From Pycnopodia helianthoides (lineage: Eukaryota > Echinodermata > Asteroidea > Forcipulatida > Asteriidae), in contig CM063248.1 of NCBI GenBank assembly GCA_032158295.1, positions 14,584,657 to 14,648,656 of the forward strand: DNA of 64,000 nt, read 5' to 3'. Below the pieces are notes generated by a model. That model saw nothing but the letters and a program-made list of their open reading frames with translations, was not told where the DNA came from and did no database searches. Every line of letters begins with the position of its first letter. Position 1 is the first letter of the stretch. Of the stretch, positions 12,390-23,847 are shown one piece after another. A program made the position numbers and the translations under genes.

Positions 12390-12560
12390 AGAACCACATG
12401 GAGAGAAGACAAGGAAGGAAGATTAAGTTTTACATGTGGGAGGAAAACCCCTGACAATTATTCCAGGGCAAACAGACACAATCAGGTAGGGACTGAAACC
12501 CCAATCCACATAGTGCCCTGGTGGGATTTGAACGGAAGGCGAGGAAAGAAACCACGACGT
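12390..12560 (-). mobile_element. SINE-like repeat (family S2), copy 1
   Basis: It shares an ordered set of words with 53085-53238: 'tgtgg(g/c)agaaaa', 'aatcaggtaggg', 'ccccaatccacat' and a reversed B box (GGGATTTGAACG here, GGGATTCGAACC in the other copy). The B box reads correctly on the minus strand, which suggests a tRNA-derived SINE in that orientation. An AAT microsatellite flanks it at 12576-12618. Confidence 0.6.
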
Positions 12561-12614
12561 CATCCCATCAGCCCAATAATAATAATTATTATACTAATAA
12601 ATAATAATAAATAA

Positions 12615-12720
12615 TAATGTTGGAGTCTGATATAGCACCAATAAGGTGCTCAAGGAGCTTGAACAAAGAGAAACACTTTTAAAGACAGGTTACAAAGTTT
12701 TTTTTAAAATTATGGTTTAC
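12615..12720. repeat. Dispersed repeat shared with 60485-60600
   Basis: The two copies share 'gctcaaggagcttgaacaaa' (here) or 'ctcaaggcgcttgaacaaag' (second copy), followed in each by AGAGA.ACA..TT...AGACAGGTT. This resembles the 'tatagcgcc..ctcaaggcgctt' class of repeats seen in marine invertebrate genomes. No coding sequence is present. The unit boundaries are uncertain. Confidence 0.6.
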
Positions 12721-13183
12721 AAGGTGCTGCGGAGCACATGGCAGCCACTGCCTGAAACACAGGGGCAAACCCCTTCTCTTAGTGATAAGTGAAACTGGGT
12801 TGTTTTAATGTGCATTACATATCACACAGGACCTATGGCTTTATGTCCCATCCAACGTCAGCCTTATTCTGAGTATCTTAGACCGGCACACAAACACACA
12901 AGGCCATGGTCACACAAGGCAATTTACAGGCAACCAGTTCCAGGCAATCTCCAATCAGACAATTCAATCAAATTTCAGTTTTCTCATTATTTTCTTGGGG
13001 ATACTGATTTACAGCTAGAAGAATGTTCTCTTGTGCTGCCAAAGTGTTCCTTGTGCGTACAGTGCAGTTGGTTGCTTCAAATTGCCTGGAAAATTTGCCC
13101 CGTGTGACATGGCCTATAGAATCAAGGAATGGTATAAAAAATGACTTAACAAAACAGCATCAAAATTAGGCTTTCAAGCTTAC

Positions 13184-13276
13184 TTTGATAAGTAGTTCAT
13201 ATCTTGGAATTCTCTGTATGGGTTGAATGATGAGGTCGTCTAGATTTAATCTTTCCTTGTGCTCCTTAGTTCTCTC
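13184..13276 (-). CDS. ARHGEF17: RhoGEF (ARHGEF17-like) exon: DH conserved region 3
   Basis: This exon is 93 nt, 31 codons, phase 0 at both ends, with acceptor TTTGATGTTGCAG and donor AAA|GTAAGC. It carries the DH signature: LDDLIIQPIQRIPRYELLIK. This corresponds to LSDLMIKPVQRIPRYELLVK of ARHGEF17. The segment is conserved region 3 of the Dbl domain, the helix that contacts the Rho GTPase switch regions. The QRIPRY core is intact and no catalytic residue looks lost. Upstream residues ERTKEHKER fill the short gap that separates this helix from FLE on the preceding exon. This is the strongest single piece of evidence for the gene. Confidence 0.95.
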
Positions 13277-13439
13277 CTGCAACATCAAAATGCAATATAA
13301 ATATATTATACAGTGCAAATGTTTTTCAAAATCCTCAATTCTTCTTCATCAACTCCACCTCCAAATCTACCCTGCCTCTTCACTGCATTCCCGAATATGC
13401 AAAATCACCATTTGTAATACCGCCTCATGAAGTTGCTAT

Positions 13440-14154
13440 TTAAAGGCAGGATATTTTTTTGTAGTTGTCAAAGACCAGTATCCTCACTTGGTGCATCCCA
13501 ACATATGCATAAAATAACAAACCTGTGAAAATTTGGGCTCAAATTCTCATCAAAGTTCAAAGAAAATAATATTAAAAAAAAACAACCTTGTTGCATAGAA
13601 TTTTTGTGCTTTCAAATGTCTGAGAAAGGCTTTATGCCTGAAACCTTTCTCGGATTCAAATATTTTAGTGAGAAATAACCTCTTTCTCAAAAACTACATT
13701 ACTTCAGAGGGAGTCGTTTCTCACAATGTTTTATTTTATCAGCAGCTCTCAGGTGCTCCTTACCAAGTAAGTTTTTGATGGTAATGTAAAAAAGTAAAGT
13801 CTGTCGGAGCCAATACGGTCCGAGCCAATAATATGGCTCACCAGGCCGGTGTTTATATCCGGTTTCATTGGCATTAAACGACTTAGAAAATCTCTATTCC
13901 CATGGACAGGGAGCCAGTCTATCGCAGGTCGCTCCCCAGCTCTCCCTGGTACCCATTTGTACTCCTGGTGGAGAGAAGCAATTATGAAAAAATTGCCTTG
14001 CTCAAGGACACAAGTGTCGCGACTGACAGGCCAGGATTCGAACCACATTCTGTAAGTTGCAGAACTTGAGTCCATCGCCCTAGACCACTCAGCTACGACA
14101 CCCCAATGGTAATGTATTTCTTGAGTAATTACCAAAAGTACCCACTGCCTTTAA
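13440..14154. mobile_element. MITE with TTAA ends, family K3, split by a SINE
   Basis: The ends are TTAA-AGGCAG (left) and CTGCCT-TTAA (right). Right-end sequence 'gagtaattaccaaaagtacc' sits beyond the SINE insertion, and the left part carries 'gttgtcaaagaccagtatcc' and 'ataacaaacctgtgaaaatt'. The latter is related to interior sequence of family K1 and of the copy at 16021 (ACAAAC(C/T)TGT.(A)GAA). Without the SINE the element would be about 390 bp. Confidence 0.75.
13789..14105 (-). mobile_element. tRNA-Leu-derived SINE (family S1), nested in a MITE
   Basis: The minus strand begins GGGGTGTCGTAGCTGAGTGG (A box), then GACTCAAGTTC with anticodon CAA, then the B box GTGGTTCGAATCC. The body is shared with 9511-9816 and the 3' end is ACTTTACTTTTT. 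The insertion is flanked by a perfect 11-bp duplication, atggtaatgta, at 13778-13788 and 14106-14116. This shows movement by target-primed retrotransposition into a pre-existing MITE. Confidence 0.92.
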
Positions 14155-14983
14155 ACAAATGAATATTTTGAGAGATTCTTCTTGTAAACCAACTTTTTTG
14201 AATCTCTTCCCTTATGAATTTGTTTACAATATTTTCTCTTTTCAAAAACCCGAGGCTTCCCATAAGTTTTCTCATGGTTTGTACTCAGCATGCAACTCAG
14301 TTTGTCAAAGAGAAAAGCTCCAGGTACAGGACTTTGTCTGTGCTTTTCAGTTTTCACTGACACAGTTGAGAAACCCCAAAAAGGGAAAATCAGCTCCAAA
14401 GTTGCATGCCTGCATCTAGCTTGAACTTGTCGAAGCAAAATGCTCAATTTCCTTACATTCTTCCTTTAAATTCCTTGTTCAATTTTGTCTTCACATTCGA
14501 TGAAGAAGCTAAATCTCATATTAATTGTTTTTCATGGTTTTCACTTCAATCTTTCAACGACATTTCAAATCCAACACTTCTGAAGAACAATTTGTGACAA
14601 TCCTTCTTGAAATTAATTTCAAAAAAAGGAAAGGATAAGGCGGAGAAAAAAAATATTCCAGCAAAAAAGAGATAAGAGAAGATGAATAGGAGAAAGAAGT
14701 GCAGTGCTCATAACTGCAAACACATTCACACATGTTACTTCCGAAGCTGAGGATGTTAGTGTATTTCAACATGCTAATCAATCAATTTAGCTATATACTT
14801 CAGACTAGGAAAGGGCCCCCCTCAATAGCAAGTGCAAGCATTGAATAAGACTGAACTGTTGTTTGCACTTTGAGATAGAAACCTTAGCGTTAAGGTACAA
14901 ACAAATTCAAGGCACATGTGAACTGTCCTCTTTCCACTGAATACTTCAAACAAATTACTAGGGGTGTTACATCTCTGTTTATT

Positions 14984-15244
14984 TTGCTAAACGGTTAAAC
15001 AGAACTTGTGACTTCCGGTTAACCGTTGCTTAGTGATCTTGCTTAGTGATCTGGGCGCTACTTGGAAAAGCGGTTAATCACTCAAACTTGCTAACACAGG
15101 AAGTACTGCTTAGTATAAACAGGTCACCAACCAAAACACCACTTAATGGTGTATTGTTTGTGACTGGTTCCCCTGCTAAGTTTTGCTTGGCAGGAAAAAA
15201 AAAGTTTTTTTCCCCCTGCTAAACAGCTTCATGAAATTGGGCCC
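14984..15244. mobile_element. Palindromic-family (G1b) element, degraded left end
   Basis: The right end is CTAAACAGCTTCATGAAATTGGGCCC. The interior has repeated 'gcttagtgatct' and TGCTAA(A/G) words on both strands. The left boundary, near 'attttgctaaacgg', is uncertain. Confidence 0.55.
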
Positions 15245-15770
15245 AGACGACAGCTTGATTCCTACAGTATAGCAATCGGTACCAGCTAAAAAGCATTCAA
15301 AATAAGTAGCAACAGTTTCTCATGTTATTTTAATAGAAATTTGCAACTGAGAGTTTCATGTTTTTGCTGTAATTTTCAGCACAGCAAAATGCTGCTGAAT
15401 TCTGCAAGTGATTAGTAAACAGAGTTATTCCATGGTAGATTTAAACGCACTGATTGCCATTTGGACACAAACTTTGCAAGTATGTCTTGAAATGACATCA
15501 TTTCATTTTGGGATGATCTATTGTGCAAACTACCCCAGATGAAAACTTTCCTTTTTTTAATATAAATTCATTTATACGTGTACTGGCCATTTAAGAACCC
15601 CTGGGAGCGTCTGATTAACAATAGGATGGTCCTTCAATTAAATCCATTGATAATGTAACAGCTGTCTGTTTAATGTGACTGAACCAGTGGCTGCACTTTG
15701 AGAGACACTTCACAAAGACAAACTAATGAGAATCGTCTTCGGGCTGAGCACATTGTTACGGTATGTTTAC

Positions 15771-15884
15771 CTCCAGAAACTTGTAGAAAGCTGGCTTGGC
15801 GGAGGCCTTGCTGATTAATTCCTTGGCGCGGTTGAAGTTATTGGTGAAGGCAGTGTATGTATCAAGTACAGGCTGCTTTGCCAT
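15771..15884 (-). CDS. ARHGEF17: RhoGEF (ARHGEF17-like) exon: middle of DH domain
   Basis: This exon is 114 nt, 38 codons, phase 0 at both ends, with acceptor ATTTTTTTTCCAG and donor GAG|GTAAAC. The peptide runs from MAKQPVLDTYTAFTNNFNRA to KPAFYKFLE. In ARHGEF17 this region reads KDVLVNIYSAYIDNFLNA and then ARPAFLKFLE, the DH helix region with the typical YxxYxxNF pattern. The methionine at its first codon is internal, not a start: upstream and downstream exons join in frame and supply the rest of the domain. Confidence 0.92.
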
Positions 15885-16020
15885 CTGGAAAAAAAATCAT
15901 GGACAGAAGATTGATGGTTATCAAATAATTGAACAATTCTTGTGCTTGGTGTCTAGTTAAAGTAGGACTATGGAACTACAAGCACAAATAAAGTAAAGGG
16001 ATAGTTCAGCTTTGTAAATC

Positions 16021-16335
16021 TTAAAGGTATTATACAGGATTGGTAGAGCTGACAAAACAGTCGCAAACAAAGTTAATGTTTTGTGTGATTAGCCATATAC
16101 ATGAAATAACAAACTTGTGAAACTTTGAGCTCATTGGTCATGGAGTCACGAGAAAAAGTGAAAAGAGACCTATGGTTTTCGTTTCAAACATCGAGTTATT
16201 ATCGCGCGCGATACCATTTTAGGCAGAAATATTTTAAGGAACCCTTTCTACCATTACTTACTTTAACATGTAAGTTATGTGTGAATCTGTGAACATTTGT
16301 GTTTTTCGATCTTACCAATAGTGTGCAGAGCTTTA
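16021..16335. mobile_element. Diverged TTAA MITE related to family K1
   Basis: It starts TTAA-AGGTATTATACAGGATTGG and ends near CTTACCAATAGTGTGCAGAGC-TTTAA. Interior words (acaaaacagt, agccatatacat, cacgagaaaa, gcagaaatatttt) follow the same order as in K1. TIR divergence suggests an older copy or a sister family. Confidence 0.7.
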
Positions 16336-17256
16336 AGCCGTAATGCTTTGGATTTTGAAAGAGTTATTTCTTTAATTTACTCAGTATTCAAGACACAAAC
16401 CATAAAAATATCCCATGAAAATCTGTTTACAAATTATGCTCAGGTTTTTGAGAAATACAGAGTATACAGTAATTACATAACTTGTGTTTTGGTGGGGAAT
16501 ATGTCAAAATGTTTTGTTTGTTTATTGCCTATCTGAATCTTATTTAGATTATTTGCATAAATTAACCTATTTATTCTGATTGATTCAATTTGCTGGGAGA
16601 GAGGAAGTTTAAGAATACAACTAATAAGTCTGATCACATTCGGATAAGTTTGACCACCGTTTTTCATAAAGCTTTCTGGCAGAAAATATCTCTGAACAAT
16701 GTACTAGCTTCCTTGAACCAGTCACACATTCTGTACGTTAGATTGGATTTTGTTTGGTAGTGTGTTTCTCTTTAAGGCAAACCTTTTCTGTGCTAGCAAA
16801 TCATGGTGAAACGTTATGGTATCGAGTCCAGAGCACTTGAAGTCCAACTGACTGGTACCCATGGATTGTTGGTAACTGGACTCGTCATGCTGGGTCTGGA
16901 CATACCACATCCCATTATTGACCAGCAGTGGTGCCCTAATGACCTACTTTTACAACCCCGTCCACCCCCCCCCCCCCGGCCAATCCCTACTAGATGAAGG
17001 ATTTAGAGTCAAAGATATATGTATCAGTGAGCTAACATTAACACTATGTTTAAGATCAATTGTTTACTTCTAAAGTGATAAACAAAACAAACTTACATTG
17101 TCCAATTTATCACTGCTCATTGACAGATTTATGAAACCGTACTGTTATTCTGACACAACTTTAATTACTTTGTTTAAAAACTTACACCTTATCATAACAT
17201 TATATTATCAATGCAACAATAGGTTAGATGGGTTTTCCCTCTTCAAAAATTGAGCC

Positions 17257-17506
17257 GGGCCCAAATTCATGGCTCTGCTTACCGTAAGCAAAGAATCAAC
17301 GTTTACAGAAACAGGGAAATCCGCGCTTACATCAGTGTATTTCACAAGTTGGCATGGAATTTTTGCTTGTGTGCGTGCGTACTTAACGTTACTAGGCATT
17401 CTTCGCTTACACAGTTAGCGCAGAAACTTGGCGCTTGCCCTGAAAGCTGAAAATGGTGACCCTAAGCGCAGAATTCAGCAGCAAGCAGAGCCATGAAATT
17501 GGGCCC
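17257..17506. mobile_element. Palindromic-family (G1) element, about 250 bp
   Basis: The left end is GGGCCCAAATTCATGGCTCT and the right end is AGAGCCATGAAATTGGGCCC, so the ends are near-perfect inverted repeats. The interior holds GCTTACCGTAAGCAAAGAA and, in reverse, CTAAGCGCAGAATTCAGC. It has no coding capacity. Confidence 0.85.
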
Positions 17507-18931
17507 TGCTGTTAAATGGTAGCCCTCTGCTCATGTAACAAGCCTTTTTTGGAGGGTGCCCATGTTGTTATTTGAATGCTAAATTTGTGAGCTTTTGTAA
17601 AGTGAATACATCACAGGTCATGTGTATTTAGTTGTTTAACAAAGAAACAGCTAACTGTGACAGAAAGCAGTCATAAACATAAAAACTTATCATTACAGCA
17701 TATATAATTAGATTCTTTACTTCTAGTTTATCAGGGGTGGGGAAATAAAGGCTTAGATACCGTTTCCTAGCAACCACGGAAATAGCTGCTCACTGGAGAG
17801 CAATGCAGGTGTGATTAGCTATGCAGATGTGTGAAGAGTTTGACAATTTAAGATTAATAGGGAACATTTACACAGGACATTCGGGGGGAAATGCGGCCTG
17901 GTCTCCGCTATTTGCTGAACGCTCCAACAACCAGTCTTACTCAACCTTGATCGGTTGAGGGAAATTAGCTGCCGAATGTTTTGTTTATATACCAAAGGCA
18001 CTGTATGTGGTTCTTTCTCTATTTTTAAAAGTCAATTGTCAAAATGTTTTCTTCGTCTTCATTCTTGAGGATTCCTGTTTGATGAAAATTGGGAGCCAGG
18101 AAGTAGCGTTTAAGCTTGACAAAACATGCATCTGTTATAACACCTACTGTCATCATGAACACTTTACGAACATGTTAACACAATTACTATTTCAATGCTG
18201 TTTAAAAAGCTTAAAATCATGTGCTCTTCTAAACCAACATTTCACCAAACCTTTCATTAATTCTGCAGCGGAATAAAATTGACCTTAAACAAAATCGAAG
18301 AGGTACACTGAACAACATCCCCTCCCCCCCCCCCCCAACACCATTTAGGTTCAAAGAAGAGTCAACTTTAAAATTGGACCAGAGAATGGATTAGAGGATG
18401 ACATGTGATTGATGAGTGGGTTCTAGCTAGGGAAGGTACCGCCAGGTAACAGCAATGTTGATAACGAGCAGCCCCAATCCATACCATCTTTTCAACAAAA
18501 TCTGGCAGGCTGTATAGAGTATGAGACTTAAAGGGCCACTCTTTAAGATTAAAGGTGCTCTTAATTTTGTCATTAGGGTCTTTTAATGGCCGAGCAGACA
18601 TCGTAGATACCAGTTTATAATGTTTTTTTAACTTTAAATGAGTATTCTCATAGAGAATTCAAGAAAAAAATCACAGCTTTGCACTGCCTTTTCAGCCCAA
18701 AGTAAAAAACTGCTTTTGACATGCGTACGACCACTTGATGTCACTGGTGGCTAGTACAGTAGAATTTGACAGTAACAGGCCTGTACACATGTACATGTGA
18801 CACAATCATCTTGCGTATTTGCATCAAAACCTGCAAGTCGATTTGACATTATTTTGGGGGGGAAAAGTTCAGACGAAACAACTACAAGCTCACATGTCAG
18901 TGTGGTATGCTTCATGAGTTGATCTTCATTT

Positions 18932-20118
18932 CCAGGAACAACCATCACTTGACCAACCACACCAGCACCAGGAACAACCATCGGTTTACCAACCACACCA
19001 GCACCAGGAACAACCATCACTTGAACAACCACACCAGCACCAGGAACAACCATCACTTGAACAACCACACCAGCACCAGGAACAACCATCGCTTGACCAA
19101 CCACACCAGCACCAGGAACAACCATCACTTGACCAACCACACCAGCACCAGGAACAACCATCGGTTTACCAACCACACCAGCACCAGGAACAACCATCAC
19201 TTGAACAACCACACCAGCACCAGGAACAACCATCGGTTTAACCAACCACACCAGCACCAGGAACAACCATCACTTGAACAACCACACCAGCACCAGGAAC
19301 AACCATCGGTTTACCAACCACACCAGCACCAGGAACAAACATCTCTTGACCAACCACACCTGCACCAGGAACAACCATCGGTTTACCAACCACACCAGCA
19401 CCAGGAACAAACATCATCTAGACCAACCACACCAGCACCAGGAACAACCATCGGGTTTACCAACCACACCAGCACCAGGAACAATCATCTCTTGACCAAC
19501 CACACCTGCACCAGGAACAACCATCGGTTTACCAACCACATCAGCACCAGGAACAAACATCTCTTGACCAACCACACCAGCACCAGGAACAACCATCGGT
19601 TTACCAACCACACCAGCACCAGGAACAACCATAGGTTTACCAACCACACCAGCACCAGGAACAAACATCTCTTGACCAACCACACCTGCACCAGGAACAA
19701 CCATCGTTTACCAACCACATCAGCACCAGGAACAAACATCTCTTGACCAACCACACCAGCACCAGGAACAACCATCGGTTTACCAACCACACCAGCACCA
19801 GGAACAAACATCTCTTGACCAACCACACCAGCACCAGGAACAACCATCGCTTGACCAACCACACCAGCACCAGGAACAACCATCACTTGACCAACCACAC
19901 CAGCACCAGCAGGAACAACCATCGGTTTACCAACCACACCAGCACCAGGAACAACCATCACTTGACCAACCACACCAGCACCAGGAACAACCATCACCTG
20001 AACAACCACACCAGCACCAGGAACAACCATCGGTTTACCAACCACACCAGCACCAGGAACAACCATCACTTGACCAGCCACACCAGCACCAGAACAACCA
20101 TCACTTGACCAACCACAC
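18932..20118. repeat. 36-bp minisatellite, about 33 units, with 72-bp higher order
   Basis: The unit is 36 bp: a constant 'caaccacaccagcaccagga' core followed by a variable segment. The variable segment has four main forms: atcacttga, atcggttta, atcgcttga and acatctcttga. Between about 19300 and 19830 the atcggttta and acatctcttga forms alternate, making a 72-bp higher-order unit. Because 36 is a multiple of 3, several frames stay open: minus-strand VVPGAGVVG-type and plus-strand NHTSTRNN or QPHQHQEQ-type. Indels near 19240, 19425 and 19715 break every frame, so coding is unlikely. The array lies inside an intron. Confidence 0.95.
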
Positions 20119-20958
20119 TTCGGGGAACTTCAAGGTTATCAAGATTGTCATATTTTTCAACCCCACCTTCCTCTAAGCCGATTGATGATCAAGAAGAGTC
20201 ACTTAAAATCTCAGAAACAACGCTTTTATCTTCCCAATATCCATTACTAGAGGTGTCCGACTCGGCCATGATCATTTAGTTTGTAGCCGGACTTCTATTT
20301 TTTCTATTTCCTGTAGACTCCATCTAGACTCAATATTTCAGAGCACCTTCGAGCCACCCTTTAAACTAGTCCTAACAGAACGGTTATAAATGCCTCTGCT
20401 GGTTGCACACCAAAATATCCCACAGGGAATTGTAGAAAGGAAGAATGGTAGACTTGGTCTACATCGATCTACCTCTGAGAGGTCTATGAATGAAGCCATG
20501 TTTCGATAGCTCCTTATTTGGCAATCACGGCTACATGTAACTCACTTTGGGGGATTTACAACCCTGGATGCAAAGTCTGAGGCTAATCCCAACAGTGGAG
20601 TGACAACATTTTTTTCAGGTTATTATTCCCCACCCCACCTCCTCAAATGGGGCAACGGAAGGAAACCAGACTAACAATTTTGGTAGTTAAAATATTGATA
20701 ATTATAAATCAAAACGGAAAGTTAGTTTTTTTGCCACTATCTGTTTTCTAATTTGGCACAACTGAAGTCTTCACTGTGATATGAGGGATGGGAACCATTG
20801 GATGGTGGGAACCAATATAAAACTAATCCAATTTGGGGAACTGAGTATAATCAGCGTATAATCAGAGCTCTGACCTAGACTGAGTCTTGGCTTAACTCTG
20901 TTTAGGGTCAGAGCTGTGTATACCAAATGATTTTGACCTTTTGACATCTTGACCTTAC

Positions 20959-21144
20959 CGATGCACTGATGATGTCACCAATCTTCTGCGTGTCATGCCA
21001 GTGGTTGATGCGCATCTTGAGCTGCTGAAGCAGGTTCTCATGAGTGTTGAGGATCTCTGGGAGTTTGTAGAACATGACGTCTACCGTTCCAGGATCACCA
21101 CACAGATGAGCATACTCTGGGCTCTTCAACTTCCGCATATAGCC
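20959..21144 (-). CDS. ARHGEF17: RhoGEF (ARHGEF17-like) exon: DH conserved region 2
   Basis: This exon is 186 nt, 62 codons, phase 0 at both ends, with acceptor CCCCCCTCAG and donor TCG|GTAAGG. It begins GYMRKLKSPEY, matching GYMQPLKQPEN of ARHGEF17. It contains VDVMFYKLPEILNTHENLLQ, the counterpart of VDEIFDQIPELLEHHEQFL, and ends with WHDTQKIGDIIS (WHAQQKVGALLV in ARHGEF17). This is the second long DH helix and the following turn. Codon positions align without a gap except for one inserted glycine in LCGDP (LCDP in vertebrates). It connects in frame to exon 30544-30621 upstream and 15771-15884 downstream. Confidence 0.94.
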
Positions 21145-23728
21145 CTGAGGGGGGACGAGAAATACAGGGAGGATAAAAAGATGTTGATAAAGAGATGTCA
21201 ATAAAGAGATGTTGTAAATATACTTCATACAAGTAGATTGGGAGAACATCCCCAACAAAATATTGGTGCTGATCTCATGGCACCTTAAAACCCCTGGAAA
21301 TATGTGCTTTATTAGAAGAATCAGATACAATGTGATGCAAGGTTTAACAGTATGGTTTGTCAGAGGTCTTATTATAGAGAAAGGGGAATACAATGGGAGA
21401 TAATTTGGGGGTTGAGGGAATAATATTCATAATGCTTTAGAACTCATTTAGATTAACAAGTCCTGCAGATGGGCTGTCAATCTGGACAACCTTTTACTGT
21501 ATAACCAATTCCAGCAGTACAACTAAAGATTCGCATTACGGAAAGCGCTGATGTCGGGGCATAGCTGTTGATATCTTATCTTGGCTCCAGATGTTGGGGC
21601 CAGGAGAAACGCTGACTCTGAAATGAGGACACTGTGAGCATAAGATACATTCCCCGAACCCTGAGTTCCCCACTGCTTGATTAAAAAATAAAGAGGGTAA
21701 AGTGCAACTGTAGCGGTAGTTTGGCCAACATCATCAATGTCATACCTTATCTTTACTAAAAAAATGTAACAATACAAGCAACAGTAGCTTTGCAAAAATA
21801 ACCCAAAATGCTCCTTTGAAATGTACACAAATCTTATTAGTACTGAGTATGTGATGTTATCCAATCAGGCACAGGGACGCACACATATTTCAGCTCTTTT
21901 TTAATTCTGACTTAAGTTTCACAGGAGCAGACAGAAACCCCTTGCGGCAACCTTCAGCATAATTACATCAGTGTGCTAAATATAGCATCTTCACTGAATC
22001 AGTGTGGCTACCCAATTAAGAATTTACTCCAAATTATACACATTTCTGGGAGTGAAGTGCATAATCTGATTTGGTGTGGACAGAGAGAAGCCCTTTTTTC
22101 CAAACCTTGGCAGGGGCAAATGTTTTTAAATTAATTTATTAATATTACAACAATTTATTGATATCCTAAAGTAGGCCCCCTATCATAGTATCCAATTGCG
22201 GGTCCTAAAGGGAGTTAGGTTCAATCAAACATAACTTCCTGACGATATTCTAGTACATCCAAGTTATCCTTGTTTCATTTCGTTTTTGCAGCTTGAGTAT
22301 TTTTGCTTTAAAACAAGCGAAGTGCACTGAATCTCTACCTATACTACTTTTCTTTCTTTTTTGGTATGAATTAACCGTTTTTATTATACCTTGTTTACAT
22401 CAAGAATAACCGTTTTGATAAAAACAAAACCATTAAACTTGTAGATGAGGTCTAACTAATTCACACGCCTCAATTCTTTGGGCTTACAGCTCAAGGTTTT
22501 AGCACTTTAAAAACATTCATTTCCTTTCTTTCATAGAGGTTTATTGAAACAACACAATAGCAGCCAAGGCTGATTCGCTCATGAATTATTATTAAAAACA
22601 AAAAAATGAAAAAGAGAATAACATCTGTTTGAAGTATCACAATAAGCATCTAAGTGACAAATACTTGTATGTACAAGCTAACCACTGCATTGACTATATG
22701 GTCACTCAAAAAGAAACAATAAGGAATATAATTTTTTATAGGTCTATATTTTTATATCGTTAGTTTTATAGTGTGCTTATGTCTGTTTACTTTTTAATAT
22801 GTTAATTTGTTTGTTCTTAACAATGTAATTATGCAGGGCCCAAATGGAAACCAGTTATTTTTACTGATTTGGCTCACACTGGGTAAATAAAGGAAATAAA
22901 TTAGGAATACATTTCAAAACTGAAATGTGTTGAAACTGGGATTCCTTTTCCATTGAGGATGCTTTTTCCATACACTTGAAGCTGAACAAGAACTTTGATA
23001 AAACGACATAAAAGGCATCATCGATCAAGCTGCCACGTTCTGTAGAAATTAAGTACATGTGTCAAGAAAGCCTCAAGACGTCACTAAATTTGGTCAACCT
23101 TTCATCTCAATCGTCCTTTAAACCTCACCCCCCAAAAAAATATCCACCGGGTTCATGGGAAGGAAATCCCCAGGGGAAATCTAGCCGGGATTGTCTTGCT
23201 CCCAGAATGCCACGAGACTGACGACTGACAGGGCAAACCTCTAACTCTAGGAGCGTCCAGCGCAGTAATCAGTGTGTAACAGCAATACACTGTTTGGATT
23301 ACACTACTAATGTCATCTGTCACATGCATGAATTGCAGTTCACAATTACCCCCTGTGTACGACTTCCTGCAATCCCCCCTTTTCTCCTTTTTTTCAACTT
23401 TTGAACACTGCTCAGTGTGCAGTTTAAATCAAATTAAGGACAAAAGGGGAAAGTGCAATATCATCTGTTCACCTTATAATTTCTGTGTACATATTGAGAG
23501 CAAACAACTTGATATAATCCCCAATGTGATTTGAGATTGAGTACATGTACCAGTATGGGTATGGAAATACTACACTGTACAGCATAAACCTCTTTATTAA
23601 ATTTTTTTTATACACCTGTTGTGTATTTTTCTATAATGGTAAAAACATTGTTTCAGATAATCCCAACTGGGTTTAATAAATGAATGTAAAAAAGTACATA
23701 CACATGTGCATGTTGACAGATTCATCTA

Positions 23729-23847
23729 GGACCAATTTCATGGCTCTGCTTACCACGGAATTCTGCACTTATGGTGAACTGTGAAGCATGTGAATCTATA
23801 TGGTAAGTGCTGAATTTTGTGGTAAGCCGAGCCATGAAATTGGGCCC
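23729..23847. mobile_element. Palindromic-family (G1) element, 119 bp
   Basis: The left end is GGACCAATTTCATGGCTCTG and the right end is GAGCCATGAAATTGGGCCC. Subterminal CTTACCACGGAATTCTGC is mirrored by CTGAATTTTGTGGTAAG. It is a compact copy, almost all inverted repeat, able to fold into one long hairpin. Confidence 0.87.

Larger units (their letters stand above)
5759..13183 (-). other. Intron of 7.4 kb, rich in repeats
   Basis: The donor is AAA|GTAAGC and the acceptor is CTCTCTCAG. From the acceptor outward it holds the 39-bp minisatellite, G-runs, a TTAA MITE (8325-8655), two tRNA-derived SINEs (9053-9420 and 9511-9816), a palindromic-family end (11690-11818), an inverted-repeat element (11980-12275) and another SINE (12390-12560). 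I see no nested gene. Stretches 6780-7470 and 9830-11680 hold nothing I can name. Confidence 0.75.
13277..15770 (-). other. Intron of 2.5 kb
   Basis: The donor is GAG|GTAAAC and the acceptor is GATGTTGCAG. It holds a SINE nested in a MITE (13440-14154) and a palindromic-family element (14984-15244). The stretch 14155-14983 contains nothing I recognise. Confidence 0.8.
15885..20958 (-). other. Intron of 5.1 kb
   Basis: The donor is TCG|GTAAGG and the acceptor is TTTCCAG. It contains a TTAA MITE (16021-16335), a palindromic element (17257-17506), C-runs (16965-16977 and 18324-18336) and the 36-bp minisatellite (18932-20118). The stretches 16340-16960, 17510-18320 and 20120-20950 show nothing I can name. 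Confidence 0.8.

Noticed and set aside
13789..14105. Functional tRNA-Leu gene
   Set aside because: A and B boxes are present, but the acceptor stem does not close and a SINE body and target duplication flank it.
15882..15884. ATG at the first codon of the exon as a translation start
   Set aside because: The preceding exons join to it in phase 0 and supply the earlier half of the DH domain, so the methionine is internal.
18751..20081. Elastin- or silk-like VVPGAGVV and His/Asn-rich proteins from the 36-bp array
   Set aside because: All come from one repeat unit read in different frames on both strands, with frameshifts breaking each. There is no start, splice or promoter support.
18932..20118. 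CRISPR-like regular array
   Set aside because: Units are contiguous 36-mers with no unique spacers, in an animal gene intron.
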